Source: Paracidovorax sp031843945
GTDB lineage: Bacteria > Pseudomonadota > Gammaproteobacteria > Burkholderiales > Burkholderiaceae_C
Reading direction: 5' to 3'
Assembly: GCF_031843945.1 (NCBI RefSeq)
Contig: NZ_JAVTJJ010000002.1
Location: 62,001 to 126,000 of the forward strand
Length of the DNA: 64,000 nt
Below are positions 27,924 through 37,809 of the stretch, one piece after another. Within the stretch, counting starts at the first letter, position 1, and every line of letters starts with the position of its first letter. Below the pieces are notes generated by a model. That model saw only the letters and a list, made by a program, of their open reading frames with translations, did not search any database and was not told where the DNA came from. Made by a program: the position numbers and the translations under genes.

Positions 27924-29720
27924 ATGCCCCTGCCCCCCGCCCCCGCCAAGCGCGCCGCGCTGCTCTCCCCGGATGCGTACCCGCAGAACACCACCCCGGT
28001 TGACGCGGTGACGCCCGCCCGGGAACCCGAGACATCCTCTACGCCATCGCAAGAACGCACCACAGCGACCAGTGGTCGCGGCAGCAAGACGAGGCGAGCG
28101 TCCGCAGGCGTGACCGCCAACGCCTCCGCCGCCGTAGCCGATGCACAGGCAGCGCGTCCCGTGGCGTCCGATCCCCAAACCGCTCCGTCCGACGCCGGCC
28201 GCTCGCGCAAAGCGCGCCGCCCTGCTGCATCAACCGCGCCTGCGATCCCTCCGGCATCGGCAGCCCCGCTGGCAGCCGCACCAGTCGCTGCCAAGCCTGC
28301 CGAGCGCCCGCGCAAACAACGCAGCACCGGCCCGAAGAAAATGTTCGTGCTGGACACGAACGTACTGCTGCACGACCCGACCTGCCTTTTCCGCTTTGAA
28401 GAGCACGACATCTTCCTGCCGATGATCGTGCTGGAAGAGTTGGACGGCCACAAGAAGGGCATGACCGAGGTCGCCCGCAACGGCCGCCAGGCCAGCCGCA
28501 CGCTGGACGCTCTGGTGGGCGCGAAGGGCGCGGACATTGCTCGCGGGATCGACCTCGACTCCACCGGCCAGCGTGCGGCCGGCGGTTGCCTGCATTTCCA
28601 GACGGCGCCGCTCGACTACCAACTGCCTACCAGCCTGCCGCAGGGCAAAGCCGACAACCAGATCCTGGGCGTGGTCGAGGCGCTGCGCAAGCTGCATGCG
28701 CCGCGCGAGGTGGTGCTGGTGTCCAAGGACATCAACATGCGCGTCAAGGCACGCGCGCTGGGCCTGCATGCAGAGGACTACCAGAACGACAAGACCCTGG
28801 AAGACGGCGATCTGCTGTATGCGGGCGTGTTGGCGCTGCCGGCTGATTTCTGGATCAAGACGGGCAAGAACGTCGAGAGCTGGCAGCACGGCGCGCACAC
28901 CTACTATCGCGTGGGCGGCCCGGTCGTGCCGCAGCTGATGATCAACCAGTTCGTCTATTTCGAAGCGCCGGGCGAGCCCAGCCTCTTCGCGCGGGTGACC
29001 GAAATCCGCGACAAGACTGCCGTGCTGCAGACGCTCAAGGACTATGGCTCTGCGAAGAACACGGTCTGGGGCGTGAACACGCGCAACCGTGAGCAGAACT
29101 TCGCCATGAACCTGCTGATGGATCCGGACGTGGACTTCGTCACGCTGGCCGGCACTGCCGGCACCGGCAAGACGCTGATGGCGCTGGCCGCCGGCCTCAC
29201 GCAGGTGCTGGACGACCGCCGCTACACAGAAATCATCATGACCCGCGCCACCGTGAGCGTGGGCGAGGACATCGGCTTCCTGCCCGGCACCGAAGAGGAA
29301 AAAATGGGCCCCTGGATGGGAGCGCTGGACGACAACCTCGAATTCCTGGCCAAGGGCGACGGCGGCAACGCTGGCGAATGGGGGCGCGCCGCCACCAACG
29401 AGTTGATCCGCAGCCGCATCAAGATCAAGAGCATGAACTTCATGCGCGGGCGCACGTTCCTGAACAAGTACGTGATCATCGACGAGGCGCAGAACCTGAC
29501 GCCCAAGCAGATGAAGACGCTGATCACCCGTGCCGGCCCCGGCACCAAGATCATCTGCATGGGCAATCTGGCGCAGATCGACACGCCTTACCTCACCGAA
29601 GGCTCCTCGGGCCTGACCTACGCCGTGGACCGCTTCAAGGGCTGGCCGCACAGCGGGCACATCACCCTGGCGCGCGGCGAACGCTCACGCCTGGCCGACT
29701 TCGCCAGCGAGGTGCTCTGA
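27924..29720 (+). CDS. PhoH-family ATPase with PIN domain (PhoH2 type)
   Basis: 598-aa protein. Residues 1 to about 135 are a low-complexity Ala/Pro/Ser/Thr/Arg-rich extension. A PIN ribonuclease domain follows (MFVLDTNVLLHDP, LEELDGHKKG, VVLVSKDINMRVKARALG with acidic active-site residues). The C-terminal half is a PhoH RNA helicase-like ATPase: LAGTAGTGKTLMALAAGL near residue 409, then VIIDEAQNLTPKQMKTLITRAGPGTKIICMGN. PIN-PhoH fusions unwind and cleave RNA in vitro in actinobacteria. The long disordered extension is unusual. A small membrane protein gene follows two bases downstream. Confidence 0.92.
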   Translation: MPLPPAPAKRAALLSPDAYPQNTTPVDAVTPAREPETSSTPSQERTTATSGRGSKTRRASAGVTANASAAVADAQAARPVASDPQTAPSDAGRSRKARRPAASTAPAIPPASAAPLAAAPVAAKPAERPRKQRSTGPKKMFVLDTNVLLHDPTCLFRFEEHDIFLPMIVLEELDGHKKGMTEVARNGRQASRTLDALVGAKGADIARGIDLDSTGQRAAGGCLHFQTAPLDYQLPTSLPQGKADNQILGVVEALRKLHAPREVVLVSKDINMRVKARALGLHAEDYQNDKTLEDGDLLYAGVLALPADFWIKTGKNVESWQHGAHTYYRVGGPVVPQLMINQFVYFEAPGEPSLFARVTEIRDKTAVLQTLKDYGSAKNTVWGVNTRNREQNFAMNLLMDPDVDFVTLAGTAGTGKTLMALAAGLTQVLDDRRYTEIIMTRATVSVGEDIGFLPGTEEEKMGPWMGALDDNLEFLAKGDGGNAGEWGRAATNELIRSRIKIKSMNFMRGRTFLNKYVIIDEAQNLTPKQMKTLITRAGPGTKIICMGNLAQIDTPYLTEGSSGLTYAVDRFKGWPHSGHITLARGERSRLADFASEVL

Positions 29721-29722
29721 CC

Positions 29723-30109
29723 ATGGCCGTCGGATGGATGACTGCGCTGAAGCTGGTGCCCTGGGGCGAAGTGATCGAGGCGACACCGCAGATCCTGCAG
29801 GCGGCTCGCCGCCTGATGGGCTCGACCCAGAAATCACCTGCAGCGGCCGCGCCCCATGCGGGCGCCACCGGCACAACGGCGGTCACCGTCACCACGGCCG
29901 ATCAGCTGGCCGTGCTGCGACAGGCGGTGCTGCAATTGCAGGACGAGCAGCGCGCCTCGGCACAGCTGATCGAATCGCTGGCCGAGCAAAACGCCTTGCT
30001 GGTGCGCGCGGTCGATACGCTGCGCGTGCGCCAGCAACGGCTGGTGTGGGGCGCCTGGGCGCTGGGAGCCGCCACGCTGGGCCTGCTGATCTGGGCCGTT
30101 ACCCGATGA
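29723..30109 (+). CDS. Coiled-coil membrane protein downstream of PhoH
   Basis: 128 aa, not recognised. There is an amphipathic start (MAVGWMTALKLVPWGEVIEATPQIL), a flexible Ala/Gly/Thr stretch, then a heptad-like coiled coil (residues about 55-100: QLAVLRQAVLQLQDEQRASAQLIESLAEQNALLV) and one C-terminal membrane helix (VWGAWALGAATLGLLIWAV) ending TR. This is a tail-anchored layout. Because it starts two bases after the PhoH stop it is almost certainly co-transcribed, and it could tether PhoH or another partner to the membrane, which is only an inference. Confidence 0.75.
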   Translation: MAVGWMTALKLVPWGEVIEATPQILQAARRLMGSTQKSPAAAAPHAGATGTTAVTVTTADQLAVLRQAVLQLQDEQRASAQLIESLAEQNALLVRAVDTLRVRQQRLVWGAWALGAATLGLLIWAVTR

Positions 30110-30145
30110 GGGATTGACCGCTCACTTGGCAATCGTCAACATGAT

Positions 30146-30200
30146 TACTATCAAAAACATAGCGCGCAACGCTTATTAGATAAGCGCTGCGGGCTATTTT
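30146..30200 (+). repeat. Two-hairpin palindromic element, copy 5 (both arms AT-type)
   Basis: Reads ACTATCAAAAACATAGCGCG, ACGCTTATTAGATAAGCG and GGGCTATTTT. Both ends carry a CTAT/ATAG-type arm. It lies between convergent genes (membrane protein, dnaB) and may serve as a shared terminator. Confidence 0.7.
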
Positions 30201-30210
30201 CATTCCAAAA

Positions 30211-31641
30211 TCAGTAATCGTCGCCACCGTAGCCCATGGCCAGGTTTTCAAAGCGCGTCTGGTTCTTCTGGAAGAACACCTTGACGGTGCCAGTCGGGCC
30301 GTTCCGCTGCTTGCCGATGATGATTTCGGCGATGTTCGGCTCTTTGCTGTCTTTGTTGTAGTAGTCGTCGCGGTAGATGAACATGATGATGTCCGCGTCC
30401 TGCTCGATGGCGCCCGACTCTCGCAGGTCGGACATCATCGGGCGCTTGTCGGTGCGCTGCTCGACCGAACGGTTCAGCTGCGACAGTGCGATCACCGGGC
30501 ATTGCAGTTCCTTGGCCAGCATCTTCAGGCCCCGCGAAATCTCGCCCAGCTCGGTCGCGCGGTTGTCGCCGCTGCTGCCGCCAGAGCCGCTCATCAGCTG
30601 CAAATAGTCGACCACGATCAAACCGAGCTTGCCGCACTGGCGGGCCAGCCGACGCGCGTTGGCGCGCAGCTCGCTGGGCGTCAGTCCCGGCGTTTCGTCG
30701 ATGTGCAGCGACACGGTGCGCAGGCGCTCGACGGCTTCGGTCAGGCGCGGCCATTCTTCGTCGCTCAGCTTGCCGGTGCGCAGGTTGCCCTGGTTCACCC
30801 GGCCGATGGAGCCGACAATACGCACGGCCAGTTGAGCGGCGCCCATTTCCATCGAGAAGATGGCGACCGGCAGGCCTTCGTTGAGCGCCACGTGCTCGGC
30901 GATGTTCACCGCGAACGAGGTCTTGCCCATGGAAGGACGCGCGGCCAGCACCACCATGTCACCCGCCTGCAGGCCAGACGTCATGCGGTCCAGATCGGCA
31001 AAGCCGGTGGGCACGCCGGTCACGTCCATGGGGTTGTCGGCCATCTCCTGGACGCGGTCCAGCAGGTCGATCACTAGCGTGTCCAGCGACTGGAAGCCCT
31101 GCTTCATGCGCGAGCCTTCTTCGCCGATGGCGAAGATCTTCTGCTCGGCCTCGTCCAGGATGCGCTCGACCGTCTTGCCCATCGGGTTGAAGGCGTTGGT
31201 GGCGATCTCGTCGCTGGCCGTGACCAGCTTGCGCAGCACGGCCCGCTCGCGCACGATTTCCGCGTAGCGCCGGATGTTGCTGGCGCTGGGCACGTACTGC
31301 GCCAGGCTGTTGAGGTAGGCCAGCCCGCCTACTTCTTCGGCCTTGCCCACATTCTGCAACTCCTCGAAGACCGTGATCACGTCAGCCGGCTTGCTGGCGT
31401 TGACCAGCTTGCCGATGGCGGAATAGATCTGCTGGTGCTCATGGCGGTAGAAGTCGCCGTCGACCAGCAGGTCACCCACGCGGTCCCAGGCCACGTTGTC
31501 CAGCAGCAAGCCGCCCAGCACGCTGGATTCCGCCTCGATGGAATGAGGAGGCACGCGCAGCTGTGCCACTTCGCGATCAATCGGCGGTGGCAACGACGAC
31601 GGAGTGAACTCGTCGTCCAGGGGGGGCATGACGGCGGACAT
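30211..31641 (-). CDS. dnaB: Replicative DNA helicase DnaB
   Basis: 476-aa hexameric helicase that unwinds DNA at the replication fork. N-terminal domain (VPPHSIEAESSVLGGLLLDN), linker, then RecA-like domain with AARPSMGKTSFAVNIAEH (Walker A), LGLIVVDYLQLMSG (Walker B) and ALSQLNRSVEQRTDKRPMMSDLRESGAIEQDADII. Normal length, no intein. Start ATG at 31641 with AAGGAG eight bases upstream, preferred over a TTG at 31647. It lies downstream of rplI, but a terminator separates them, so it may also have its own promoter. Confidence 0.97.
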   Translation of the reverse strand: MSAVMPPLDDEFTPSSLPPPIDREVAQLRVPPHSIEAESSVLGGLLLDNVAWDRVGDLLVDGDFYRHEHQQIYSAIGKLVNASKPADVITVFEELQNVGKAEEVGGLAYLNSLAQYVPSASNIRRYAEIVRERAVLRKLVTASDEIATNAFNPMGKTVERILDEAEQKIFAIGEEGSRMKQGFQSLDTLVIDLLDRVQEMADNPMDVTGVPTGFADLDRMTSGLQAGDMVVLAARPSMGKTSFAVNIAEHVALNEGLPVAIFSMEMGAAQLAVRIVGSIGRVNQGNLRTGKLSDEEWPRLTEAVERLRTVSLHIDETPGLTPSELRANARRLARQCGKLGLIVVDYLQLMSGSGGSSGDNRATELGEISRGLKMLAKELQCPVIALSQLNRSVEQRTDKRPMMSDLRESGAIEQDADIIMFIYRDDYYNKDSKEPNIAEIIIGKQRNGPTGTVKVFFQKNQTRFENLAMGYGGDDY

Positions 31642-31762
31642 CGGCAAACTCCTTCAGCGGGGCAAGGGGCACAGCCATCGCTCAAGGCATTGGCTGGGGA
31701 CAGACCTGTGGACAAACCGTTGACAGGCGGTGAATTCGCGGTGGATTGCACGCCGCACCAGA

Positions 31763-31791
31763 AAGCACAAAAGCCGCCCTGAGGGCGGCTT
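31763..31791 (-). terminator. Terminator between rplI and dnaB
   Basis: On the minus strand AAGCCGCCCTCAGGGCGGCTT is followed by TTGTGCTTT. It is 26 bases after the rplI stop and would end the ribosomal operon before dnaB. The remaining gap to the dnaB start holds no gene. Confidence 0.85.
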
Positions 31792-31816
31792 CGTTGCTGG
31801 TGTCAGCAGGGTAGGT

Positions 31817-32269
31817 TTAAGCGGTTTCGCCGTAGACCGACACGGTGACTTCCACCACCACGTCGGTGTGCAGTGCCACGCTGATCGTGCTTTCGCCGAC
31901 GACCTTGATAGGGCCGTTGGGCAGGCGCACTTGCGACTTCACGACTTCGTAGCCTTGCTTGTTCAGCTCTTCAGCGATGTCGTGGTTGGTGACGGAGCCG
32001 AACAGACGGCCATCCACACCAGCCTTTTGCGTCAGCTTGACGGTCGTGCCGCCGAGCTTCTCGCCTTGGGCCTGGGCTTCCGCCAGCTTGGCAGCAGCAG
32101 CCTTTTCCAGTTCGGCGCGCTTGGCTTCGAACTCGGCCTTGTTGGCTTCCGTGGCGCGGCGGGCGCGGCCCGACGGGATCAGGAAGTTGCGTGCGTAGCC
32201 GTCCTTGACCTTGACGATTTCGCCGAGGCTACCGAGGTTCACGACCTTGTCGAGCAGGATGATTTGCAT
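31817..32269 (-). CDS. rplI: 50S ribosomal protein L9
   Basis: 150-aa L9, which binds 23S rRNA domain V and helps maintain the reading frame. It starts MQIILLDKVVNLGSLGEIVKVKDGYARNFLIP, the conserved N-terminal domain signature. A long connecting helix rich in Ala/Glu/Lys follows, then the C-terminal domain with GGTTVKLTQKAGVDGRLFGSVTNHDIAEEL. It is last in rpsF-priB-rpsR-rplI. Confidence 0.98.
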   Translation of the reverse strand: MQIILLDKVVNLGSLGEIVKVKDGYARNFLIPSGRARRATEANKAEFEAKRAELEKAAAAKLAEAQAQGEKLGGTTVKLTQKAGVDGRLFGSVTNHDIAEELNKQGYEVVKSQVRLPNGPIKVVGESTISVALHTDVVVEVTVSVYGETA

Positions 32270-32283
32270 GATGGTCGGGCTCC

Positions 32284-32565
32284 TTAGATCTTGTGCTGGT
32301 CGCTGTAAGGGACCAGGGCCAGGAAGCGCGCGCGCTTGATGGCAGTGTTCAGCTGACGCTGATAGATGGCGCGCGTGCCGGTCAGGCGAGCCGGAATGAT
32401 CTTGCCGTTTTCGGCGATGAAATCACGCAGCGTGTCGACATCCTTGTAGTCGATCTCTTCCACACCAGCGACCGTGAAGCGGCAAAAGCGCTTGCGCTTG
32501 AACAGCAGCGACTGGGTGTTGCGCTTGGGGCGCTTGTCTTTGTTGAACTTCTTGAACGTGGCCAT
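32284..32565 (-). CDS. rpsR: 30S ribosomal protein S18
   Basis: 93-aa S18, platform protein of the small subunit that pairs with S6. The signature KRFCRFTVAGVEEIDYKDVDTLRDFI, then NGKIIPARLTGTRAIYQRQLNTAIKRARFLALVPY, is complete. It lies 14 bases upstream of rplI and 18 bases downstream of priB. Confidence 0.98.
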   Translation of the reverse strand: MATFKKFNKDKRPKRNTQSLLFKRKRFCRFTVAGVEEIDYKDVDTLRDFIAENGKIIPARLTGTRAIYQRQLNTAIKRARFLALVPYSDQHKI

Positions 32566-32583
32566 TTTCGGACCTCTTGAAAA

Positions 32584-32874
32584 TTAATCTTGTTGAATAT
32601 CCTGGATGTGGAATACCAGCCCCTTGCCGTTACGCGGCGTGGCCAGAAAACCCTGGAATTTCCAGCGGCTTCCCAATGCCTGTCGCGCCAGTCGCTCTGC
32701 GAGCGCCCCGAACGCCACTGCCTTCACGGCTGCCCGGACTTCTCGCCGAACACCTGCTTCGTCCTGCTGCGACTCGTGTTCGAGGCGCAAATCGAGGGCT
32801 TGCAGGCCGGCGGGCGTATATCGCAAGGCTTGAACCTCGCCGATACAGGCCGTCAGGGCTACGCGGTTTTCCAC
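32584..32874 (-). CDS. priB: Primosomal replication protein N (PriB)
   Basis: 96-aa single-strand DNA-binding OB-fold protein that joins PriA and DnaT in restarting stalled forks. Identified by position between rpsF and rpsR and by NRVALTA, LRYTPAGLQALDLRLEHES and the C-terminal FQGFLATPRNGKGLVFHIQDIQ. The only possible start after the in-frame rpsF stop is GTG at 32874. GGAGGA directly abuts this GTG with no spacer, so initiation may depend on coupling with rpsF. Confidence 0.93.
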   Translation of the reverse strand: MENRVALTACIGEVQALRYTPAGLQALDLRLEHESQQDEAGVRREVRAAVKAVAFGALAERLARQALGSRWKFQGFLATPRNGKGLVFHIQDIQQD

Positions 32875-32898
32875 TCCTCCCGGCTTGAAGGAGGCAGA

Positions 32899-33291
32899 TC
32901 AGCGATCGCGCTGCTGCTCGCGTTCGCTGGCAGCGAACTCAGCCTGGCTGGCCTTGCGGGCTTCTTCGCGCTCGACGGTCTTCATCATCGACGAAGGGCC
33001 GGCATCAGCCTTCTTGCGTTGCACCGTCAGGTGGCGCAGCACGGCGTCGTTGAACTTGAACGCGTGTTCCAGTTCAGCCATCACGGCCTGGTCGGCTTCA
33101 ATGTTCACGCACAGGTAGTGGGCCTTGGCCAACTTGTTGATCAGGTACGCCAGTTGACGGCGGCCCCAGTCTTCCACGCGGTGCACCTTGCCACCGCCAG
33201 CGGTGATCATGCCCTTGTAGCGCTCCAGCATGGCTGGAACTTGTTCGCTTTGATCCGGGTGGATCAACAAAATGATTTCGTAATGACGCAT
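32899..33291 (-). CDS. rpsF: 30S ribosomal protein S6
   Basis: 130-aa S6. Conserved start MRHYEIILLIHPDQSEQVPAML, then GGKVHRVEDWGRRQLAYLINKLAKAHYLCVNIEA. The C-terminal tail is charged and repetitive (REEARKASQAEFAASEREQQRDR). First gene of the ribosomal/primosome cluster, with a promoter visible 67 bases upstream and AAGGAG before the start. Confidence 0.98.
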   Translation of the reverse strand: MRHYEIILLIHPDQSEQVPAMLERYKGMITAGGGKVHRVEDWGRRQLAYLINKLAKAHYLCVNIEADQAVMAELEHAFKFNDAVLRHLTVQRKKADAGPSSMMKTVEREEARKASQAEFAASEREQQRDR

Positions 33292-33357
33292 GCAGACTCC
33301 TTCTGGGTGATACCACCTGCTGCGTCGTAGAAGCAGTGTGGCAAGGCAAAGCCGGCG

Positions 33358-33385
33358 ATTATAGCCCAGCCTTGGCGCTTGTACA
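33358..33385 (-). promoter_or_regulatory. Sigma-70 promoter of the rpsF operon
   Basis: On the minus strand TGTACA (33385-33380), a 16-base spacer and a perfect TATAAT (33363-33358). The gap 33292-33519 to divergent grpE holds no gene. Confidence 0.7.
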
Positions 33386-33456
33386 CTCCCGGGCTGATTC
33401 GCGATGGTGCGCAGCTGCCTCGAGCGCTGCCGCCCGTCGCCGATCCGGGCTTTTCG

Positions 33457-33486
33457 CTTGAAATCCCGGGGATTGCACCGACATCC
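33457..33486 (+). promoter_or_regulatory. Possible sigma-32 promoter of grpE
   Basis: A perfect CTTGAA at 33457-33462 is followed at about 14-16 bases by CCGACATC, a weak match to the heat-shock -10 box. It is suggested mainly by the neighbouring chaperone genes. Confidence 0.35.
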
Positions 33487-33519
33487 CGCACGTACTGTTC
33501 AATTTCACATCACATCGAC

Positions 33520-34074
33520 ATGTCCGACCACAATCCAGCCAACGCCCCTGCGGACCAGCAGCCCGCGCCCGAAGAAGTCGAAGCAGCGATGGCGGCCCAT
33601 GCCTCCGATGAGTTGAGCCGCCTGCAAAACGAGCTGGCCGAGCTCAAGGCGAAAAGTGCCGACCTGGCCGACCAGTTCCTGCGCGCCAAGGCCGAGGCCG
33701 AAAACGCCCGCCGCCGCGCCGAAGACGAGGTTTCCAAGGCGCGCAAGTTCAGCATCGAGAGCTTTGCCGAAAGCCTGTTGCCCGTGGCAGACAGTCTGAC
33801 CGCCGCCCTGGCCATCAAGGACGCAACGCCCGATCAACTGCGCGAGGGCTCCGACGCCACACTGCGCCAGCTCACCGCCGCGCTGGAGCGCAACAAGGTC
33901 CTTGCGATCAACCCGGAAGCGGGCGCCAAGTTCGATCCGCACCAACATCAGGCCATCAGCGTGGTGCCTGCGGAGCAGGAGCCGAACACGGTCGTGACGG
34001 TGCTGCAACGGGGTTACGTGATCGCCGACCGCGTGCTGCGGCCCGCCCTGGTGACAGTGACCGCCCCTAAGTAA
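33520..34074 (+). CDS. grpE: Nucleotide exchange factor GrpE
   Basis: 184-aa exchange factor that drives ADP release from DnaK. A disordered acidic N-terminus is followed by a long paired helix (ELSRLQNELAELKAKSADLADQFLRAKAEAENARRRAEDEVSKARKF) and the C-terminal beta domain with FDPHQHQAISVVPAEQEPNTVVTVLQRGYVIADRVLRPALVTV. The start MSDHNP (33520) fits family length; the frame is open further upstream but without conserved sequence. First gene of grpE-dnaK-dnaJ. Confidence 0.96.
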   Translation: MSDHNPANAPADQQPAPEEVEAAMAAHASDELSRLQNELAELKAKSADLADQFLRAKAEAENARRRAEDEVSKARKFSIESFAESLLPVADSLTAALAIKDATPDQLREGSDATLRQLTAALERNKVLAINPEAGAKFDPHQHQAISVVPAEQEPNTVVTVLQRGYVIADRVLRPALVTVTAPK

Positions 34075-34110
34075 GCGACCACTACTACGCAAATTTTCCG
34101 GATGCGCCGG

Positions 34111-34138
34111 CTTGAAGCCGGACAAGTTATCCACAAGT
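34111..34138 (+). promoter_or_regulatory. Possible sigma-32 promoter of dnaK with overlapping DnaA box
   Basis: CTTGAA at 34111 sits in a small palindrome (CCGGCTTGAAGCCGG) with a poor -10 match (CCACAAGT) 14 bases on. A perfect DnaA-box sequence TTATCCACA lies at 34127-34135. Confidence 0.35.
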
Positions 34139-34177
34139 TACAGACATCCACATTTTTTCAGATAGACGGAGAACAAC

Positions 34178-36142
<1,965 letters not shown>

Positions 36143-36170
36143 TTCTCCGCGCGAGCGGGATCTGCTCACC

Positions 36171-36208
36171 GCCGCGCCGGGCTCCTCCATCGGAGCCCTG
36201 AGCGCGGC
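36171..36208 (+). promoter_or_regulatory. Strong hairpin between dnaK and dnaJ
   Basis: GCCGCGC pairs with GCGCGGC and, inside it, GGGCTCC pairs with GGAGCCC around a 6-base loop, with a small internal bulge. The following GTTCCTGTTCC is only weakly U-rich. It may be a partial terminator or an RNA-processing/stability element that lowers dnaJ relative to dnaK. Confidence 0.6.
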
Positions 36209-36237
36209 GTTCCTGTTCCAACGAGGCTGGAAAAGAC

Positions 36238-37386
36238 ATGTCCAAGAGAGACTATTACGAAGTGCTGGGTGTTCCCAAGAACGCCTCGGACGAAGAGATC
36301 AAGAAGGCGTATCGCAAGCTGGCGATGAAGCACCACCCCGACCGCAATCAGGGTGATGCTGCCAAGGCGGCCGAGGAGCGATTCAAGGAGGCCAAGGAGG
36401 CCTACGAGATGCTCTCGGACCCGCAGAAGAAAGCGGCTTACGACCAGTACGGGCATGCGGGCGTGGACCCGAACATGCGCGGACCGGGCGGCCCCGGCGC
36501 GGAAGGCTTCGGTGGCTTTGCCGAGGCCTTCGGCGACATCTTCGGCGACATGTTCGGCCAGCAGCGGGGCGCGGGCGCAGGGCGCGCGGGCGGCCGGCAG
36601 GTCTATCGCGGCAACGACCTGAGCTACGCGATGGACGTCACGCTGGAAGAAGCCGCCAAAGGCAAGGATGCGCAGATCCGCATCCCGTCGTGGGAGTCGT
36701 GCGAGACCTGCCACGGCAGCGGCGCCAAGGCCGGCACCAGCGCCAAGACCTGCACCACGTGCTCGGGCTCCGGCACCGTGCAGATGCGCCAGGGTTTCTT
36801 CAGCGTGCAGCAGACCTGCCCGCACTGCCGCGGCACGGGCAAGATCATTCCCGAGCCTTGCATCACCTGCCACGGCCAGGGCAAGGTCAAGAAACAAAAG
36901 ACGCTGGAAGTGAAGATTCCGGCCGGCATCGACGACGGCATGCGCATTCGCAGCACCGGCAACGGCGAACCCGGCACGAACGGCGGCCCGCCGGGCGACC
37001 TGTACATCGAGATCCGCCTGAAGAAGCACGACATCTTCGAGCGCGACGGCGACGACCTGCACTGCCAGGTGCCGGTGAGCTTCATCACCGCCGCGCTGGG
37101 CGGCGAGATCGAGGTGCCCACGCTGGCAGGCAAGGCGGCCATCGACATTCCGGAAGGCACCCAGGCCGGCAAGCAGTTCCGCCTGCGCGGCAAGGGCATC
37201 AAGGGTGTGCGCTCCAGCTATCCGGGCGATCTGTACTGCCACATCGCGGTAGAGACGCCGGTCAAGTTGACCGAGCACCAGCGCAAGCTACTGAAAGAAC
37301 TGGACGAGTCGTTGAAGAAAGGCGGCGGCAAGCATTCACCCAGCGGTGAAAGCTGGACGGACAAGTTGAAGAATCTGTTCACCTGA
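36238..37386 (+). CDS. dnaJ: Chaperone protein DnaJ (Hsp40)
   Basis: 382-aa type I Hsp40. J domain with YRKLAMKHHPDRNQG (HPD motif), Gly/Phe-rich segment (about residues 80-125), zinc-binding domain with four CxxCxGxG-type repeats (CETCHGSG, CTTCSGSG, CPHCRGTG, CITCHGQG), then the C-terminal substrate domains. Normal length. Starts 95 bases after the dnaK stop and is followed by a terminator. Confidence 0.98.
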   Translation: MSKRDYYEVLGVPKNASDEEIKKAYRKLAMKHHPDRNQGDAAKAAEERFKEAKEAYEMLSDPQKKAAYDQYGHAGVDPNMRGPGGPGAEGFGGFAEAFGDIFGDMFGQQRGAGAGRAGGRQVYRGNDLSYAMDVTLEEAAKGKDAQIRIPSWESCETCHGSGAKAGTSAKTCTTCSGSGTVQMRQGFFSVQQTCPHCRGTGKIIPEPCITCHGQGKVKKQKTLEVKIPAGIDDGMRIRSTGNGEPGTNGGPPGDLYIEIRLKKHDIFERDGDDLHCQVPVSFITAALGGEIEVPTLAGKAAIDIPEGTQAGKQFRLRGKGIKGVRSSYPGDLYCHIAVETPVKLTEHQRKLLKELDESLKKGGGKHSPSGESWTDKLKNLFT

Positions 37387-37432
37387 CCGCGCTGTGATCG
37401 CCAGGTGCACACCTGGCTTGTCTCTGTCGATG

Positions 37433-37471
37433 ACCGCTCCGCGCTTCCTGGGCCCGGGGCGGTTTTCTTTT
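37433..37471 (+). terminator. Rho-independent terminator of the dnaK operon
   Basis: ACCGCTCC and GGGGCGGT (one G-U pair) form a stem followed by TTTCTTTT. A smaller hairpin (CCAGGT/ACCTGG) lies at 37401-37416. Confidence 0.75.
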
Positions 37472-37582
37472 GGTGCAGGGCGATGGCTAACGATCCGAAC
37501 CACTTGGAAAGCACGCGCGCCTGACTCGGGTGGCCGGCGGAGTCACGTCGTGCAAAGCTGCACGGCTGTAGAACGCATGACT

Positions 37583-37631
37583 GCTATTTTTTTCATAGCT
37601 TCTTGCGCCTGATGGATAAGCGATTCAGGTA
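37583..37631 (-). repeat. Two-hairpin palindromic element, copy 6
   Basis: Minus-strand copy, degraded: GCTATTTTTTTCATAGC, then TTGCGCCTGATGGATAAGCG. It lies in the 423-base gene-free stretch 37387-37809 between dnaJ and the LysR gene, which otherwise shows only the dnaJ terminator and the half copy below. Confidence 0.65.
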
Positions 37632-37655
37632 CCAATGATTCTCAGAGCCACAAGG

Positions 37656-37686
37656 GTCAAGCGCTAGCAGCTCACTATTTAATAGC
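37656..37686 (+). repeat. Half copy of the palindromic element
   Basis: CAAGCGCTAGCAGCTCACTA followed by ATAGC: the right half of the element in plus orientation, 25 bases from copy 6. Confidence 0.6.
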
Positions 37687-37809
37687 ATCTGCGCTTCGAT
37701 GGCCCCACTTGCGATGGACGACATCGCATTTCACGATGGCGGCCTCTCGTTCTCTGAAGGAAAATGCCGCTCACTTCTCCAAACGAGAAGCAAGAACATC
37801 CTCCACCCG

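Noticed and set aside
28230..29660. 476-codon minus-strand frame opposite the PhoH gene
   Set aside because: Antisense shadow of a conserved ATPase gene; no ribosome binding site or domain.
31642..31816. A replication origin near dnaB because of a TGTGGACAA box
   Set aside because: Only one imperfect DnaA-like box, no AT-rich unwinding region, and no dnaA/dnaN neighbours.
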